Below are positions 6,153 through 13,245 of a stretch of DNA of 13,245 nucleotides, one piece after another. The notes below the pieces were generated by a model. That model was given only the letters and a program-made list of their open reading frames with translations. It was not told the origin of the DNA and ran no database searches. This DNA is from Bacillota bacterium (GTDB taxonomy: Bacteria; Bacillota; Clostridia; Peptostreptococcales; Anaerovoracaceae). The stretch is taken from positions 1 through 13,245 of the forward strand of contig JAFWDF010000122.1 of the NCBI GenBank assembly GCA_017534025.1. The letters run 5' to 3'. Position 1 is the stretch's first letter. Each line of letters begins with the position of its first letter. Both the position numbers and the translations under genes were made by a program.

Positions 6153-6845
6153 ATGTATTATCAGGACGTAAAAAGTGATATGGTATCGGGCCTGCCTCTG
6201 GCGATCAGTATTTTTATTCGCTTAAGAGAGGATATCCTTCGGAGAAAACTGAAAAACGGAGAAAAACTTACAGAGCAGCGGATCTGTGATGAATATAATG
6301 TCAGCCGGACACCTGTCAGAGAAGCATTCCGTCTGCTGGATCAGGAAGGCCTCATTCAGATGGTTCCCAACCGGGGCGCTTTCGTGATGGGCTTTGAAGA
6401 ACAGGATATTGCGGATATGTACGATATGCGCAAGGAATACGAAGTGCTGGCGTTCCGCTGGGCGGCAGAACGCATGACCGAAGAGGATCTGGACAAAATC
6501 CGCAACGCGTATGATCTGATGGAGTTTTATACGCACAAGGGGGATACGGTGAAAGCCGCTGAAATGAATGTGGTTTTCCATGATCATATTTACGAGGCGT
6601 CCCACAATCGCCAGCTGACCGGCATTCTGACCACGTATCAGTATTATACCAAGCTGCTGCGTTCCCAGGAGGAAGATCATACGGCAGAACATCTGTCCGA
6701 GGTGCTGGCGGAGCATAAGGAAATCCTGGAATCTCTGGAATCCAGGGATGCAGAGCGGGGCATTCCGGTAGTCAAAAAACATCTGGAAAAATCCAAGATC
6801 CGCGCAGGATACGGCGGTTTCTCCGGGAATGCGTCCAAAGAATAA
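6153..6845 (+). CDS. GntR family regulator, FadR/FCD subfamily
   Basis: A 230-residue DNA-binding transcription factor. The N-terminal winged helix (about residues 15-80) shows the GntR signature LTEQRICDEYNVSRTPVREA followed by LDQEGLIQMVPNRGAFV. The C-terminal FCD domain (about 88-215) is all-helical and has His143 (VVFHDH), His188 (AEHKEI) and His210 (KKHLEK), spaced like the metal-binding histidines of this family; many members bind small carboxylic acids there. The start at 6153 follows an AAAAGGGGG ribosome site by about 8 bases; a longer reading from 6084 has none. It is the first gene of an operon: nth starts 9 bases after its stop codon. The effector cannot be deduced. Two GTATAC palindromes at the promoter suggest autoregulation. 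Confidence 0.93.
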   Translation: MYYQDVKSDMVSGLPLAISIFIRLREDILRRKLKNGEKLTEQRICDEYNVSRTPVREAFRLLDQEGLIQMVPNRGAFVMGFEEQDIADMYDMRKEYEVLAFRWAAERMTEEDLDKIRNAYDLMEFYTHKGDTVKAAEMNVVFHDHIYEASHNRQLTGILTTYQYYTKLLRSQEEDHTAEHLSEVLAEHKEILESLESRDAERGIPVVKKHLEKSKIRAGYGGFSGNASKE

Positions 6846-6854
6846 CCGGCTGCA

Positions 6855-7502
6855 ATGGGACTGTTAACGAAGAAAAATGTGCGCCTGGCACTGGATCTGC
6901 TGGGCGAAATGTATCCGGACGCCGGCTGTGAGCTGCAGTATCACGATCCGTACCAGCTGCTGGTTGCCGTGGTGCTGTCCGCGCAGACAACCGACAAACG
7001 GGTCAATATGGTGACGGAGGATCTGTTCCGGGTCTGCCCGGGACCGGCGGAAATGGCTGCCATGGAGGAGTCCGAACTGCAGGAGAGGATTCGTTCCATC
7101 GGCATGTACCGGACCAAGGCGGCCAATGTCATTAAACTCAGCCGGATGCTGATGGAGAAATATGACGGCGCGGTTCCCGCAGAGCAGGACCTGCTGGAGG
7201 AACTGCCGGGCGTGGGACGAAAAAGTGCCAATGTGGTTCTGTCCGTAGCCTTCGGCCAGCCCCGGATTGCAGTGGACACCCATGTATTCCGCGTGGCGAA
7301 CCGCATCGGCCTCGTACAGGAAAAGAATGTACTGGACACGGAAAAAGCATTAATGAAACGGATTCCGGAGGCGGAATGGACAGTGAATCATCACCGGCTG
7401 ATCTGGCACGGGCGGCGGGTCTGCGCAGCCAGAAAACCGGCCTGTGAAAGCTGTCTGCTGGACGGAATCTGCAAAAAGAATGAAGCACCGAAAAAGGATT
7501 AA
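6855..7502 (+). CDS. nth: Endonuclease III (Nth)
   Basis: A 215-residue DNA glycosylase/AP lyase that removes oxidised pyrimidines in base excision repair. It has the helix-hairpin-helix LPGVGRKSANVVL (117-129) with catalytic Lys123, and the catalytic aspartate Asp141 in AVDTHVFRVANR; these match K120 and D138 of E. coli Nth. The C-terminal 4Fe-4S loop has exact C-x6-C-x2-C-x5-C spacing (Cys190, 197, 200, 206). LLVAVVLSAQTTDKRVN is the usual N-terminal block. The start codon lies only 9 bases after the gntR stop, with no good Shine-Dalgarno sequence, so translation is probably coupled to gntR. It is followed by lysA 8 bases after its stop. Confidence 0.97.
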   Translation: MGLLTKKNVRLALDLLGEMYPDAGCELQYHDPYQLLVAVVLSAQTTDKRVNMVTEDLFRVCPGPAEMAAMEESELQERIRSIGMYRTKAANVIKLSRMLMEKYDGAVPAEQDLLEELPGVGRKSANVVLSVAFGQPRIAVDTHVFRVANRIGLVQEKNVLDTEKALMKRIPEAEWTVNHHRLIWHGRRVCAARKPACESCLLDGICKKNEAPKKD

Positions 7503-7510
7503 AGTATAGA

Positions 7511-8773
7511 ATGGAAAAGAATTTAATATTTCACGGTTCCGATGTGCCTGCGCTGGCAGAGAAGTACGGAACACCTTTATATGTAATGTCGATTGATGAT
7601 ATCCGCCAGAGATGTGCGGAAATCAGAGTCTCTTTTACGGATAAGTATGAAAATACCGTAGCGGCTTTTGCCTGCAAGGCATTTCAGACTCTGGAAATGA
7701 TCCGCTTGATTAAGGAAGAGGGCCTGTCACTGGATATCGTATCCGGCGGGGAACTGTACGCGGCACTGAAGGCCGGTTTTGATCCGGCGCATATCGGTTT
7801 CCACGGCAATGCCAAAACACCCCGGGAGCTCCGGGAAGCGCTGGATGCAGGCGTGGGAACGATCATCGTTGATAATTTCTCCGAGCTGGAACTCCTGAAC
7901 CGGCTGGCGCTGGAACGGGGCATCTGCCAGGGCATCCTTCTGCGGGTAACGCCGGGCGTCGACAGCCATACCCACCTGTATATTGCGACGGGAAATCTGG
8001 ATTCCAAGTTCGGTTTTTCCGTGCCGGAGATTAAAAAGACGGTATTTGAACAGGTCCGGGAAATGAAGGGTGTGGATCTGAAGGGTTTCCATTATCATGT
8101 TGGCTCTCAGCTGACCGAGAACAATTCCCACATTATGGCTACCGGCATTATGCTGGACCTGCTGGCGAACCTGAAGGTGCGTTTTGGCTATGTGCCGCGG
8201 GAACTGAACTGCGGAGGCGGTTTCGGCATCCGTTATGCGGACTATCCGGAACGGTCTGCCGTATCCACCTTCATGGATCCGGTAATGGATATGATTAATT
8301 CCTTCTACAGAGAAAGCGGCGATCCCCGCCCGACTGTGATTATCGAACCCGGCCGCTGGATCGTCGGCGAAGCCGGCATTACGGTGTATGAGGTGAGTTC
8401 CGTGAAGACAAATGCAGCGGGACGCCATTACGCCGGTGTGAACGGAGGTCTCTCGGACAATCCGAGAACGGCGCTTTACGATGCGAAGTATGAAGTGGCT
8501 GCGGCGGATAAAATGGACCAGCCATGGGATACACTGACCACGATTGCCGGCAAATGCTGTGAGTCCGGCGATATTATTGCGTACGACGTGATGCTCCCGA
8601 AAATGGAAATCGGCGATCTGCTGGCGGTGTATTCCACCGGTGCGTACAATTATTCCATGGCGGGCAACTATAACCGGCTTCCGCGGCCGGCGGTGGTTAT
8701 GATCGAAAACGGGGAGGATCACCTGTCCGTACGCCGGGAAACCTACGAAGATATGATTGAACGGGAACTGTAA
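7511..8773 (+). CDS. lysA: Diaminopimelate decarboxylase
   Basis: A 420-residue fold-type III PLP enzyme that converts meso-diaminopimelate to lysine and CO2, the last step of lysine synthesis. Lys56 in FACKAFQ is the expected PLP-binding lysine. Other family blocks are SLDIVSGGELYAAL, HVGSQ (from His196), the GGGFGI phosphate-binding glycine loop, EPGRWIVGEAG, CESGD with active-site Cys350, and GAYNYSMAGNYN with Tyr379. This set favours LysA over ornithine/arginine or carboxynorspermidine decarboxylases, although relatives with broader substrate use cannot be fully excluded. AAGGA lies 12 bases upstream within the end of nth. It is the last gene of the gntR operon and is followed by a terminator. 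No L box (lysine riboswitch) is visible ahead of the operon. Confidence 0.94.
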   Translation: MEKNLIFHGSDVPALAEKYGTPLYVMSIDDIRQRCAEIRVSFTDKYENTVAAFACKAFQTLEMIRLIKEEGLSLDIVSGGELYAALKAGFDPAHIGFHGNAKTPRELREALDAGVGTIIVDNFSELELLNRLALERGICQGILLRVTPGVDSHTHLYIATGNLDSKFGFSVPEIKKTVFEQVREMKGVDLKGFHYHVGSQLTENNSHIMATGIMLDLLANLKVRFGYVPRELNCGGGFGIRYADYPERSAVSTFMDPVMDMINSFYRESGDPRPTVIIEPGRWIVGEAGITVYEVSSVKTNAAGRHYAGVNGGLSDNPRTALYDAKYEVAAADKMDQPWDTLTTIAGKCCESGDIIAYDVMLPKMEIGDLLAVYSTGAYNYSMAGNYNRLPRPAVVMIENGEDHLSVRRETYEDMIEREL

Positions 8774-8798
8774 AAAAACGGAATATAGAATAGTTTCA

Positions 8799-8826
8799 GA
8801 GGCTGCCTGTCCGGGCAGTCTCTTTT
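8799..8826 (+). terminator. Terminator of the gntR-nth-lysA operon
   Basis: GAGGCTGCC (8799-8807) pairs with GGCAGTCTC (8814-8822) over 9 bp with one G-U, around a 6-base loop, followed by TTTT. It lies 25 bases after the lysA stop codon. Confidence 0.75.
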
Positions 8827-8830
8827 GCAT

Positions 8831-8859
8831 AAAAGAACCCCCGCAGTAAAATGCGGGGG
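8831..8859 (-). terminator. Terminator of the SEC-C gene (minus strand)
   Basis: CCCCCGCA (8838-8845) pairs perfectly with TGCGGGGG (8852-8859) around a 6-base loop. Read on the minus strand it is followed by TTCTTTT. Together with the terminator at 8799-8826 it insulates the two converging units. Confidence 0.8.
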
Positions 8860-8886
8860 CGATCAGTCGGTACGGTTGGTATTATA

Positions 8887-9399
8887 TTAATCGTTGACCA
8901 CTTTGCCGCAGCAGTTCTTGTATTTTTTACCGGAACCGCATGGACACGGATCATTTCTGCCCACCTTCGGGCCTTTGACAACGGTCTTGGATTTTCTGTA
9001 ATTTTTGAGAATCTGTTCTCTCTGTTCTTCGGTCAGGATGGCGTCCCACTGCGGAAGCTCATAGAGATAATCCGCATGGGCGTCCAGCATGTTGAAGTAC
9101 AGTTTTTCGTGGTCCACATCCAGCGAGAAGGCGCTGTCCGCGTCCATTTCTTTATAATTCACCGCATCCGGATCCTTCAGGCTGCTGTTGATGCCGTCGA
9201 GGAAACCCATGATGATCTGCGGAGTAGTAGAAAACTTTTCCGCGGTTTCCGCAATGGTTCCTGCAAATGGATGCGCGTGGTCTTCCAGCAGCGCTGTGTA
9301 AAGGCGTGTTTCCGCTCCGGAATATTCCTCCCAGAACGCATTAAAGGTTTCGTTGGTCTGACCTTCATAGAGATCGACCCATTCCTGGAATAATGACAT
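8887..9399 (-). CDS. SEC-C metal-binding motif protein
   Basis: A 170-residue acidic protein of unknown function. Its C-terminus is a SEC-C zinc-binding motif, RNDPCPCGSGKKYKNCCG, with Cys152, Cys154, Cys163 and Cys164 in C-x-C-x8-C-C spacing. The same motif ends SecA, where it binds zinc and SecB or ribosomes, and it also occurs on many stand-alone proteins. The N-terminal 140 residues (MSLFQEWVDLYEGQTNE onwards) are predicted mainly helical and rich in Asp, Glu and aromatic residues, with no signal peptide or membrane segment. The start follows GGAAGGAG by 7 bases. The gene is single, with its own promoter (9430-9458) and terminator. A role in protein export or ribosome contact would be a guess from the motif only. 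Confidence 0.85.
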   Translation of the reverse strand: MSLFQEWVDLYEGQTNETFNAFWEEYSGAETRLYTALLEDHAHPFAGTIAETAEKFSTTPQIIMGFLDGINSSLKDPDAVNYKEMDADSAFSLDVDHEKLYFNMLDAHADYLYELPQWDAILTEEQREQILKNYRKSKTVVKGPKVGRNDPCPCGSGKKYKNCCGKVVND

Positions 9400-9429
9400 A
9401 GTATTTCTCCTTCCAATATGCTAAAAGGG

Positions 9430-9458
9430 ATTGTAACACGGTATAATAGAGAAGTCAA
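9430..9458 (-). promoter_or_regulatory. Promoter of the SEC-C gene
   Basis: On the minus strand, TTGACT (9458-9453) and TACAAT (9435-9430) are exactly 17 bases apart. The start site would be near 9423, giving a leader of about 24 bases containing the GGAAGGAG ribosome site. Confidence 0.75.
9442..9447 (+). promoter_or_regulatory. Possible -10 box for trmL within the opposing promoter
   Basis: A perfect TATAAT on the plus strand lies inside the spacer of the divergent SEC-C promoter. No good -35 box is seen at the right distance (TGCTAA at 9419-9424), so this is a weak call. If used, the two polymerases could not bind together. Confidence 0.35.
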
Positions 9459-9472
9459 AGAAAGGTTTTGCG

Positions 9473-9503
9473 GTGCGGCGCCCGTCCGTGACGGCGCAGG
9501 CAC
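9473..9503 (+). other. GC-rich hairpin in the trmL leader
   Basis: GCGC-C-CGTC (9478-9486, one bulge) pairs with GACGGCGC (9490-9497) around a CGT loop. An outer GTGC/GCAC pair (9473-9476 with 9500-9503) extends it to about 12 bp. No T-run follows, so it is not a terminator; its role is unknown. Confidence 0.45.
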
Positions 9504-9540
9504 GCTGTGTGAAAATACATTATAAAAAGGCAGCAGAATT

Positions 9541-10101
9541 ATGAAACAGTCGAATGATAAAGCATTAAAAATGAATGCGGCGGTGGAACGCATCCTGCAT
9601 GGAGGGGAAGACAGCGCAGCAGCCGGGGAGCCGGTTCTTCATGTCGTACTGGTGGAACCGGAGATTCCGCCGAATACCGGTAATATTTCCCGCACCTGCG
9701 CGCTGGTAGGCGCCAGACTGCATCTGGTGGAACCTCTCGGCTTCTCCATCGACGAACGCTCCGTAAAGCGGGCGGGACTGGATTACTGGGATCATCTGGA
9801 CGTGGAGGTACATCCAAATTTGGATGCTTTCCTGGAAAAGTACGGTGACCGGAAGCTGTTTCTGGCAACCACGCACGGCGGCGTCCGCTATACGGACGTA
9901 TCCTTTGAAAGAGGAGACTTCCTCCTGTTCGGCAAAGAAACTGCCGGCCTCCCGAAGGATCTGATCGCCCGGCACCCGGACACGGCCATTCGCATCCCCA
10001 TGGGGAATGATCCGGCTCTGCGGTCCCTGAATCTGTCCAATTCTGTAGCGGTGGTGATTTACGAAGCACTGCGCCAGATGGATTTTCCGGGCCTGATATG
10101 A
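9541..10101 (+). CDS. trmL: tRNA (cytidine(34)-2'-O)-methyltransferase TrmL
   Basis: A 186-residue SPOUT-class methyltransferase that adds a 2'-O-methyl group to the wobble base of certain leucine tRNAs, using S-adenosylmethionine. Core blocks match TrmL: HVVLVEPEIPPNTGNISRTC (34-53), LHLVEPLGFSIDE, RAGLDYWDHLDV, LLFGKETAGLP and IPMGNDPALRSLNLSNSVAVVIYEALRQ, the last two forming the trefoil-knot cofactor site. The protein has about 31 extra N-terminal residues compared with E. coli TrmL, and they resemble no domain. The start at 9541 has AAGG 10 bases upstream; Met11 at 9571 is a possible alternative, but no in-frame start gives the short E. coli form. It is divergent from the SEC-C gene and lies upstream of rpoN, which has its own promoter. 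Confidence 0.93.
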   Translation: MKQSNDKALKMNAAVERILHGGEDSAAAGEPVLHVVLVEPEIPPNTGNISRTCALVGARLHLVEPLGFSIDERSVKRAGLDYWDHLDVEVHPNLDAFLEKYGDRKLFLATTHGGVRYTDVSFERGDFLLFGKETAGLPKDLIARHPDTAIRIPMGNDPALRSLNLSNSVAVVIYEALRQMDFPGLI

Positions 10102-10135
10102 CCTGCATTGCCGGCCGCCTCTCCCAGACGCCGGA

Positions 10136-10164
10136 TTGTTTTGAATAATGAATTGTGTTATAAT
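10136..10164 (+). promoter_or_regulatory. Extended -10 promoter of rpoN
   Basis: TTGTTT (10136-10141), a 17-base spacer and TATAAT (10159-10164), with TG at 10156-10157 forming an extended -10. The leader of about 40 bases is very T-rich and ends in AAAAGG (10194-10199), the ribosome site, 11 bases before the start. Confidence 0.75.
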
Positions 10165-10210
10165 GGAGTACGTTTTCTTTTGTCTTTTTTGTTAAAAGGT
10201 TTTTAAGTAC

Positions 10211-11704
10211 ATGGAACTGAATTTCAGAAATGAACTGAAAACAGAACAAACGCAGAAACTGGCTCTCTCGCAGGAGATGGTACAGTCCCTGAATATCCTG
10301 AAATTCAGCGGGGAGGAGCTGCTGGATTATCTGTCCGATGCGATGGATGAGAATCCGGTGATTGATGTGGAGCTGCCCGCCATGGAGGAGCGGCAGATCG
10401 TGGAAGTTACCGATGATTCCGAGTTTTCGCTCGATGAGAATTCGGACTTCATACCGGAGGAAGATCTGTTCGGCAGCGTATATGATGGCGTATATGATGC
10501 CCGGGAGGACGACTGGGAGCCCCACGACTGGTATGAATACTCTGAGACTGTAAGCAATGAGTATGACAGTTATTACGGACGCTTCACCTATGACTCCGAG
10601 TACCGGGACCTGTATGATTATGATCTGAGCGGAAACGGCGATATCTCGCTGTCGGATCATCTGGCGTACCAGCTGGAAATGACGGATGCTCCGTTTATGA
10701 CGAAGGCGGTGGCGGATTACATTATTCTGTCACTGGACGAAAACGGATATATGAAGGTGCCGCTGAAGGAAGTGGCAGAGGAGCTGAATGTAGAGGAATC
10801 CCTGGTGGAAGATGCCCTGCAGCTCGTCACGACCTTTGATCCGGTGGGCGTCGGCGCCCGGACACTGGGCGAGTGCATGATTCTTCAGCTGCAGTCCATC
10901 GGCCGCATGGATGACATGTACCGTACCATTATTGAAAATCATCTGGAAAATATTGCGTTTAACAGGCTCGGTGCCATTGCGAAGGATACCGGCCTGAGTC
11001 TGCTTGAAGTGCAGGACCGGGCGGATACGATCCGTTCCCTGGAACCGAAACCGGGCAGGGCCTATTCCGTCCGGCAGGATATCCGGTACATCATTCCGGA
11101 TGTCAAGGTGGAAAAGGATCAGGATGAATATAACGTTTCGATCAATCGGGTCGCTTCCCCGAAGGTGATCATCCGCAGTGAATACCGCGACATGCTGAGG
11201 GATTCCGAAAATGGTTCCGCTGTTGCGGATTTTCTCACGTCCAGATTTAATACGGCCAAATGGCTGATCCGCTCCATTGACCAGAGGAATGAAACCATTC
11301 TGAAGGTAACCGGCGAGATCGTGCGCAGGCAGAAAGCGTTTTTTGATGAAGGAAAACAGGCGCTGCGGCCGCTGACTATGCGGGAAGTGGCGGAATCCGT
11401 CGGGGTGCATGAATCCACGGTAAGCCGCGCCGTCAACGGAAAATATCTGCAGTGCCAGCAGGGTGTGTATGAGCTGCGCTATTTCTTCACCGGTGCAGCG
11501 GATGCCGCGGGCGACGCTACTTCCGAGTATCTGAAACAGATCATTGCCAATCTCGTGCAGGCGGAGGACCAGCGGCTGCCGATGAGCGACCGGTCCATTG
11601 CCGAAGCGATTCTGATCATGGGTATCAAGATTTCCCGCAGAACCGTCGCCAAATACCGGGAAGAGATGGGTATTCCTTCTTCCACTTTACGAAAAAGAAT
11701 TTAA
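10211..11704 (+). CDS. rpoN: RNA polymerase sigma-54 factor
   Basis: A 497-residue sigma-54, full length for the family; it directs RNA polymerase to -24/-12 promoters that need an AAA+ activator. Region I (about 1-50) is the Gln/Leu-rich activator-contact segment, LALSQEMVQSLNILKFSGEELLDYL. Region II (about 55-140) is a long acidic, tyrosine-rich linker. Region III has the core-binding part (about 145-335), a helix-turn-helix LTMREVAESVGVHESTVSRAVNG (388-410) for the -12 element, and the RpoN box RRTVAKYRE (476-484) that reads the -24 element. It has its own extended -10 promoter. It lies directly upstream of pgk and tpiA; in several clostridia rpoN precedes a cggR-gap-pgk-tpi cluster, and cggR and gap are missing here. 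No sigma-54 activator gene is in the window. Confidence 0.97.
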   Translation: MELNFRNELKTEQTQKLALSQEMVQSLNILKFSGEELLDYLSDAMDENPVIDVELPAMEERQIVEVTDDSEFSLDENSDFIPEEDLFGSVYDGVYDAREDDWEPHDWYEYSETVSNEYDSYYGRFTYDSEYRDLYDYDLSGNGDISLSDHLAYQLEMTDAPFMTKAVADYIILSLDENGYMKVPLKEVAEELNVEESLVEDALQLVTTFDPVGVGARTLGECMILQLQSIGRMDDMYRTIIENHLENIAFNRLGAIAKDTGLSLLEVQDRADTIRSLEPKPGRAYSVRQDIRYIIPDVKVEKDQDEYNVSINRVASPKVIIRSEYRDMLRDSENGSAVADFLTSRFNTAKWLIRSIDQRNETILKVTGEIVRRQKAFFDEGKQALRPLTMREVAESVGVHESTVSRAVNGKYLQCQQGVYELRYFFTGAADAAGDATSEYLKQIIANLVQAEDQRLPMSDRSIAEAILIMGIKISRRTVAKYREEMGIPSSTLRKRI

Positions 11705-11759
11705 CAGGAAAGCCGGAACCGCAGCAGTTGTTATCCAGCTGCCGGGACGTTCTTTCCTG
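11705..11759 (+). other. Long hairpin between rpoN and pgk
   Basis: CAGGAAAG (11705-11712) pairs perfectly with CTTTCCTG (11752-11759), with GCAGC/GCTGC closing an inner loop. It begins right after the rpoN stop codon. No T-run follows, so it is either a weak terminator, an mRNA processing or stability structure, or part of a pgk leader. I found no convincing -35/-10 pair between it and pgk. Confidence 0.5.
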
Positions 11760-11825
11760 ACTGGGGTTTAGATTAGAACAGGAAACTATTATTGTTATTC
11801 AGTGCATGCCGGGAGGTTACGAAAA

Positions 11826-13013
11826 ATGAAAAAAACGGTGCAGGATGTGGATCTGAAAAACAAAAAGGTGTTTGTGAGATGCGACTTCAATGTTCCCGTG
11901 GATGACGACGGCGCCATCACGGATGACCGGCGGATCCGCGCAGCGGTTCCGACAATCCGTTATCTGATGGAACAGGGCGCGGCCGTGATTCTGGCATCCC
12001 ACATGGGACGGCCGAAAGGCAAGCCGGATATGAAGTATTCTCTGCAGCCGGTGGCAGATCGTCTGGCGGAGATTCTGGAAGCGGATGTGCAGTTTGTGAG
12101 CGAACCGGAAGTGGTTGGCCCGCAGACAAAGGCGGCGGCGGAAGCTCTGGCTCCGGGCAGCGTTATGCTCATTGAAAATGTGCGTTTCCGCGAGGAGGAA
12201 ACCAAAAATGAACCTGGTTTTTCGAAGGAACTGGCCGGGCTGGCGGATCCGTTTGTCAACGATGCTTTCGGCACGGCGCACAGAGCGCATTGTTCCACGG
12301 TCGGCATCGCGGATTATCTGCCGGCGGTCAGCGGTTTCCTGATGGAAAAGGAAATCCGGTTCTTCGGCGATCTGCTGGAGGATCCGAAAAAGCCGTTTAC
12401 CGCTGTGCTGGGCGGCTCCAAAGTGGCGGATAAGATTCCGCTCATTGAAAACCTGCTTGATAAGGTAGACACCATCCTCATCGGCGGCGGCATGGCATTT
12501 ACATTTGTGAAGGCACAGGGCAACGAAATCGGTACTTCGCTGCTGGACAGCGACTCGCTGCAGCTTTCCCTGGATATTATGGAAAAAGCGAAGGCGGCGG
12601 GTGTGGATTTCCTGATTCCGCAGGATGTCGTCTGCGCAAAGGAATTTAATAATGATTCTCCGGCTTCGGTACACGCTGTAACGGATATGCCGGCGGATGA
12701 AATGGGTCTGGATATCGGTCCGGCTACCAGTGAGATTTACAGACAGAAAATCATGGAATCCGCAACCGTGGTCTGGAACGGACCGATGGGCGTGTTTGAA
12801 ATGGATAATTTCGCGGCGGGCACCAAAGCGGTGGCGGCTGCGATGAATGACAGTGACGCCGTGACCGTGATTGGCGGCGGCGACAGCGCTGCGGCGGTCA
12901 GAAAGTTCGATATGGAAGAAGGCATCTCTCATATTTCCACCGGCGGCGGCGCGTCTCTGGAGTTCCTGGAAGGCAAGGTTCTTCCGGGTGTAGCCTGTCT
13001 GGATGAAAAATAG
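11826..13013 (+). CDS. pgk: Phosphoglycerate kinase
   Basis: A 395-residue glycolytic enzyme that moves a phosphate from 1,3-bisphosphoglycerate to ADP, yielding ATP and 3-phosphoglycerate in the cytosol. N-domain substrate blocks are VRCDFNVPVDDDG (from residue 17), SHMGRPKG and FVNDAFGTAHRAHCSTVG. The hinge and nucleotide-binding C-domain show VLGGSKVADKIPLI, GGGMAFTFVKA, VWNGPMGVFE, the TVIGGGDSAAAV loop (Gly350 onward) and HISTGGGASLEFLEG. Length is standard. The start at 11826 follows GGGAGG by 9 bases; an in-frame ATG at 11802 lies upstream of that ribosome site and is rejected. tpiA begins 14 bases after the stop codon, so the two are co-transcribed. Confidence 0.98.
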   Translation: MKKTVQDVDLKNKKVFVRCDFNVPVDDDGAITDDRRIRAAVPTIRYLMEQGAAVILASHMGRPKGKPDMKYSLQPVADRLAEILEADVQFVSEPEVVGPQTKAAAEALAPGSVMLIENVRFREEETKNEPGFSKELAGLADPFVNDAFGTAHRAHCSTVGIADYLPAVSGFLMEKEIRFFGDLLEDPKKPFTAVLGGSKVADKIPLIENLLDKVDTILIGGGMAFTFVKAQGNEIGTSLLDSDSLQLSLDIMEKAKAAGVDFLIPQDVVCAKEFNNDSPASVHAVTDMPADEMGLDIGPATSEIYRQKIMESATVVWNGPMGVFEMDNFAAGTKAVAAAMNDSDAVTVIGGGDSAAAVRKFDMEEGISHISTGGGASLEFLEGKVLPGVACLDEK

Positions 13014-13027
13014 CAGAGGAGGATCTC

Positions 13028-13245
13028 ATGAGAAAACCATTTATCGCAGGAAACTGGAAAATGAATAAACTGTCGGGCGACGCGGCGGAATACGGTGAAG
13101 CGTTCGTAAAAGCGCTGGCGGAAGCCGGCGTGGATCTCGACAAAGTGGACGTGGGCCTGTTCGTTCCTTTTGTTCATCTGACGACAGTCAGAGATGCCTG
13201 CGCTGCGGCGGGGATCGCAGTGGGCGCACAGAATATGCATTATAA
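13028..13245 (+). CDS. tpiA: Triosephosphate isomerase, 5' part
   Basis: The first 72 residues of TpiA, cut by the window edge. The enzyme interconverts dihydroxyacetone phosphate and glyceraldehyde 3-phosphate. RKPFIAGNWKMNK at the N-terminus contains the active-site Asn9 and Lys11, and VGAQNMHY near the edge is the conserved strand-3 block. GGAGG lies 5 bases before the ATG. It follows pgk at a distance of 14 bases in the usual pgk-tpi order. Confidence 0.96.
   Translation, partial: MRKPFIAGNWKMNKLSGDAAEYGEAFVKALAEAGVDLDKVDVGLFVPFVHLTTVRDACAAAGIAVGAQNMHY

Noticed and set aside
6880..6905. Sigma-54 -24/-12 promoter, TGGCAC followed by CTGCT
   Set aside because: It is inside nth and the -12 element lacks the required TTGC; nothing better was found upstream of any gene in the window.
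11802..11825. Longer N-terminus for Pgk (MHAGRLRK)
   Set aside because: It would encode the ribosome site itself; the ATG at 11826 has ideal spacing and gives the standard Pgk N-terminus.

Overview
The window looks like chromosomal DNA from a Bacillota (Firmicutes) bacterium with roughly balanced base composition. Genes carry strong AGGAGG-type ribosome binding sites, several promoters show near-consensus -35/-10 boxes with 17-bp spacing, and most transcription units end in clear hairpin plus T-run terminators. The gene set (XerD-like recombinase, L19, M50 protease, ClpB, FCD-type GntR regulator, Nth, LysA, SEC-C protein, TrmL, sigma-54, Pgk, TpiA) fits Clostridia or Negativicutes. A genus cannot be named safely from this sequence alone.

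Layout. Positions 1-181 hold the start of an unidentified membrane protein on the minus strand, divergent from a tyrosine recombinase (403-1308). Ribosomal protein L19 (1493-1831) follows with its own promoter, a leader and a terminator. Next come a small site-2-type zinc metalloprotease (1919-2557) and the disaggregase ClpB (2855-5446). The clpB 3' end runs into three tandem 40-bp repeats and then a terminator. From 5608 to 6152 there is no gene. This stretch contains a modular array of hairpins that share GTCCA/TGGAC ends, including two 58/60-identical direct repeats, followed by a strong promoter with two GTATAC palindromes.

That promoter drives a compact gntR-nth-lysA operon (6153-8773). 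It converges on a minus-strand SEC-C gene (8887-9399), with back-to-back terminators between them. Divergent from the SEC-C gene is trmL (9541-10101), then rpoN (10211-11704) with its own extended -10 promoter, then the glycolytic genes pgk (11826-13013) and tpiA (13028 to the window edge).

Most genes are housekeeping: translation (L19, TrmL), protein quality control (ClpB, M50 protease), DNA repair (Nth), lysine and peptidoglycan precursor synthesis (LysA), glycolysis (Pgk, TpiA) and transcription (RpoN, GntR). The unusual parts are the hairpin array at 5617-5965, the 40-bp repeats that include the end of clpB, and the recombinase, which has lost three of the six canonical active-site residues.
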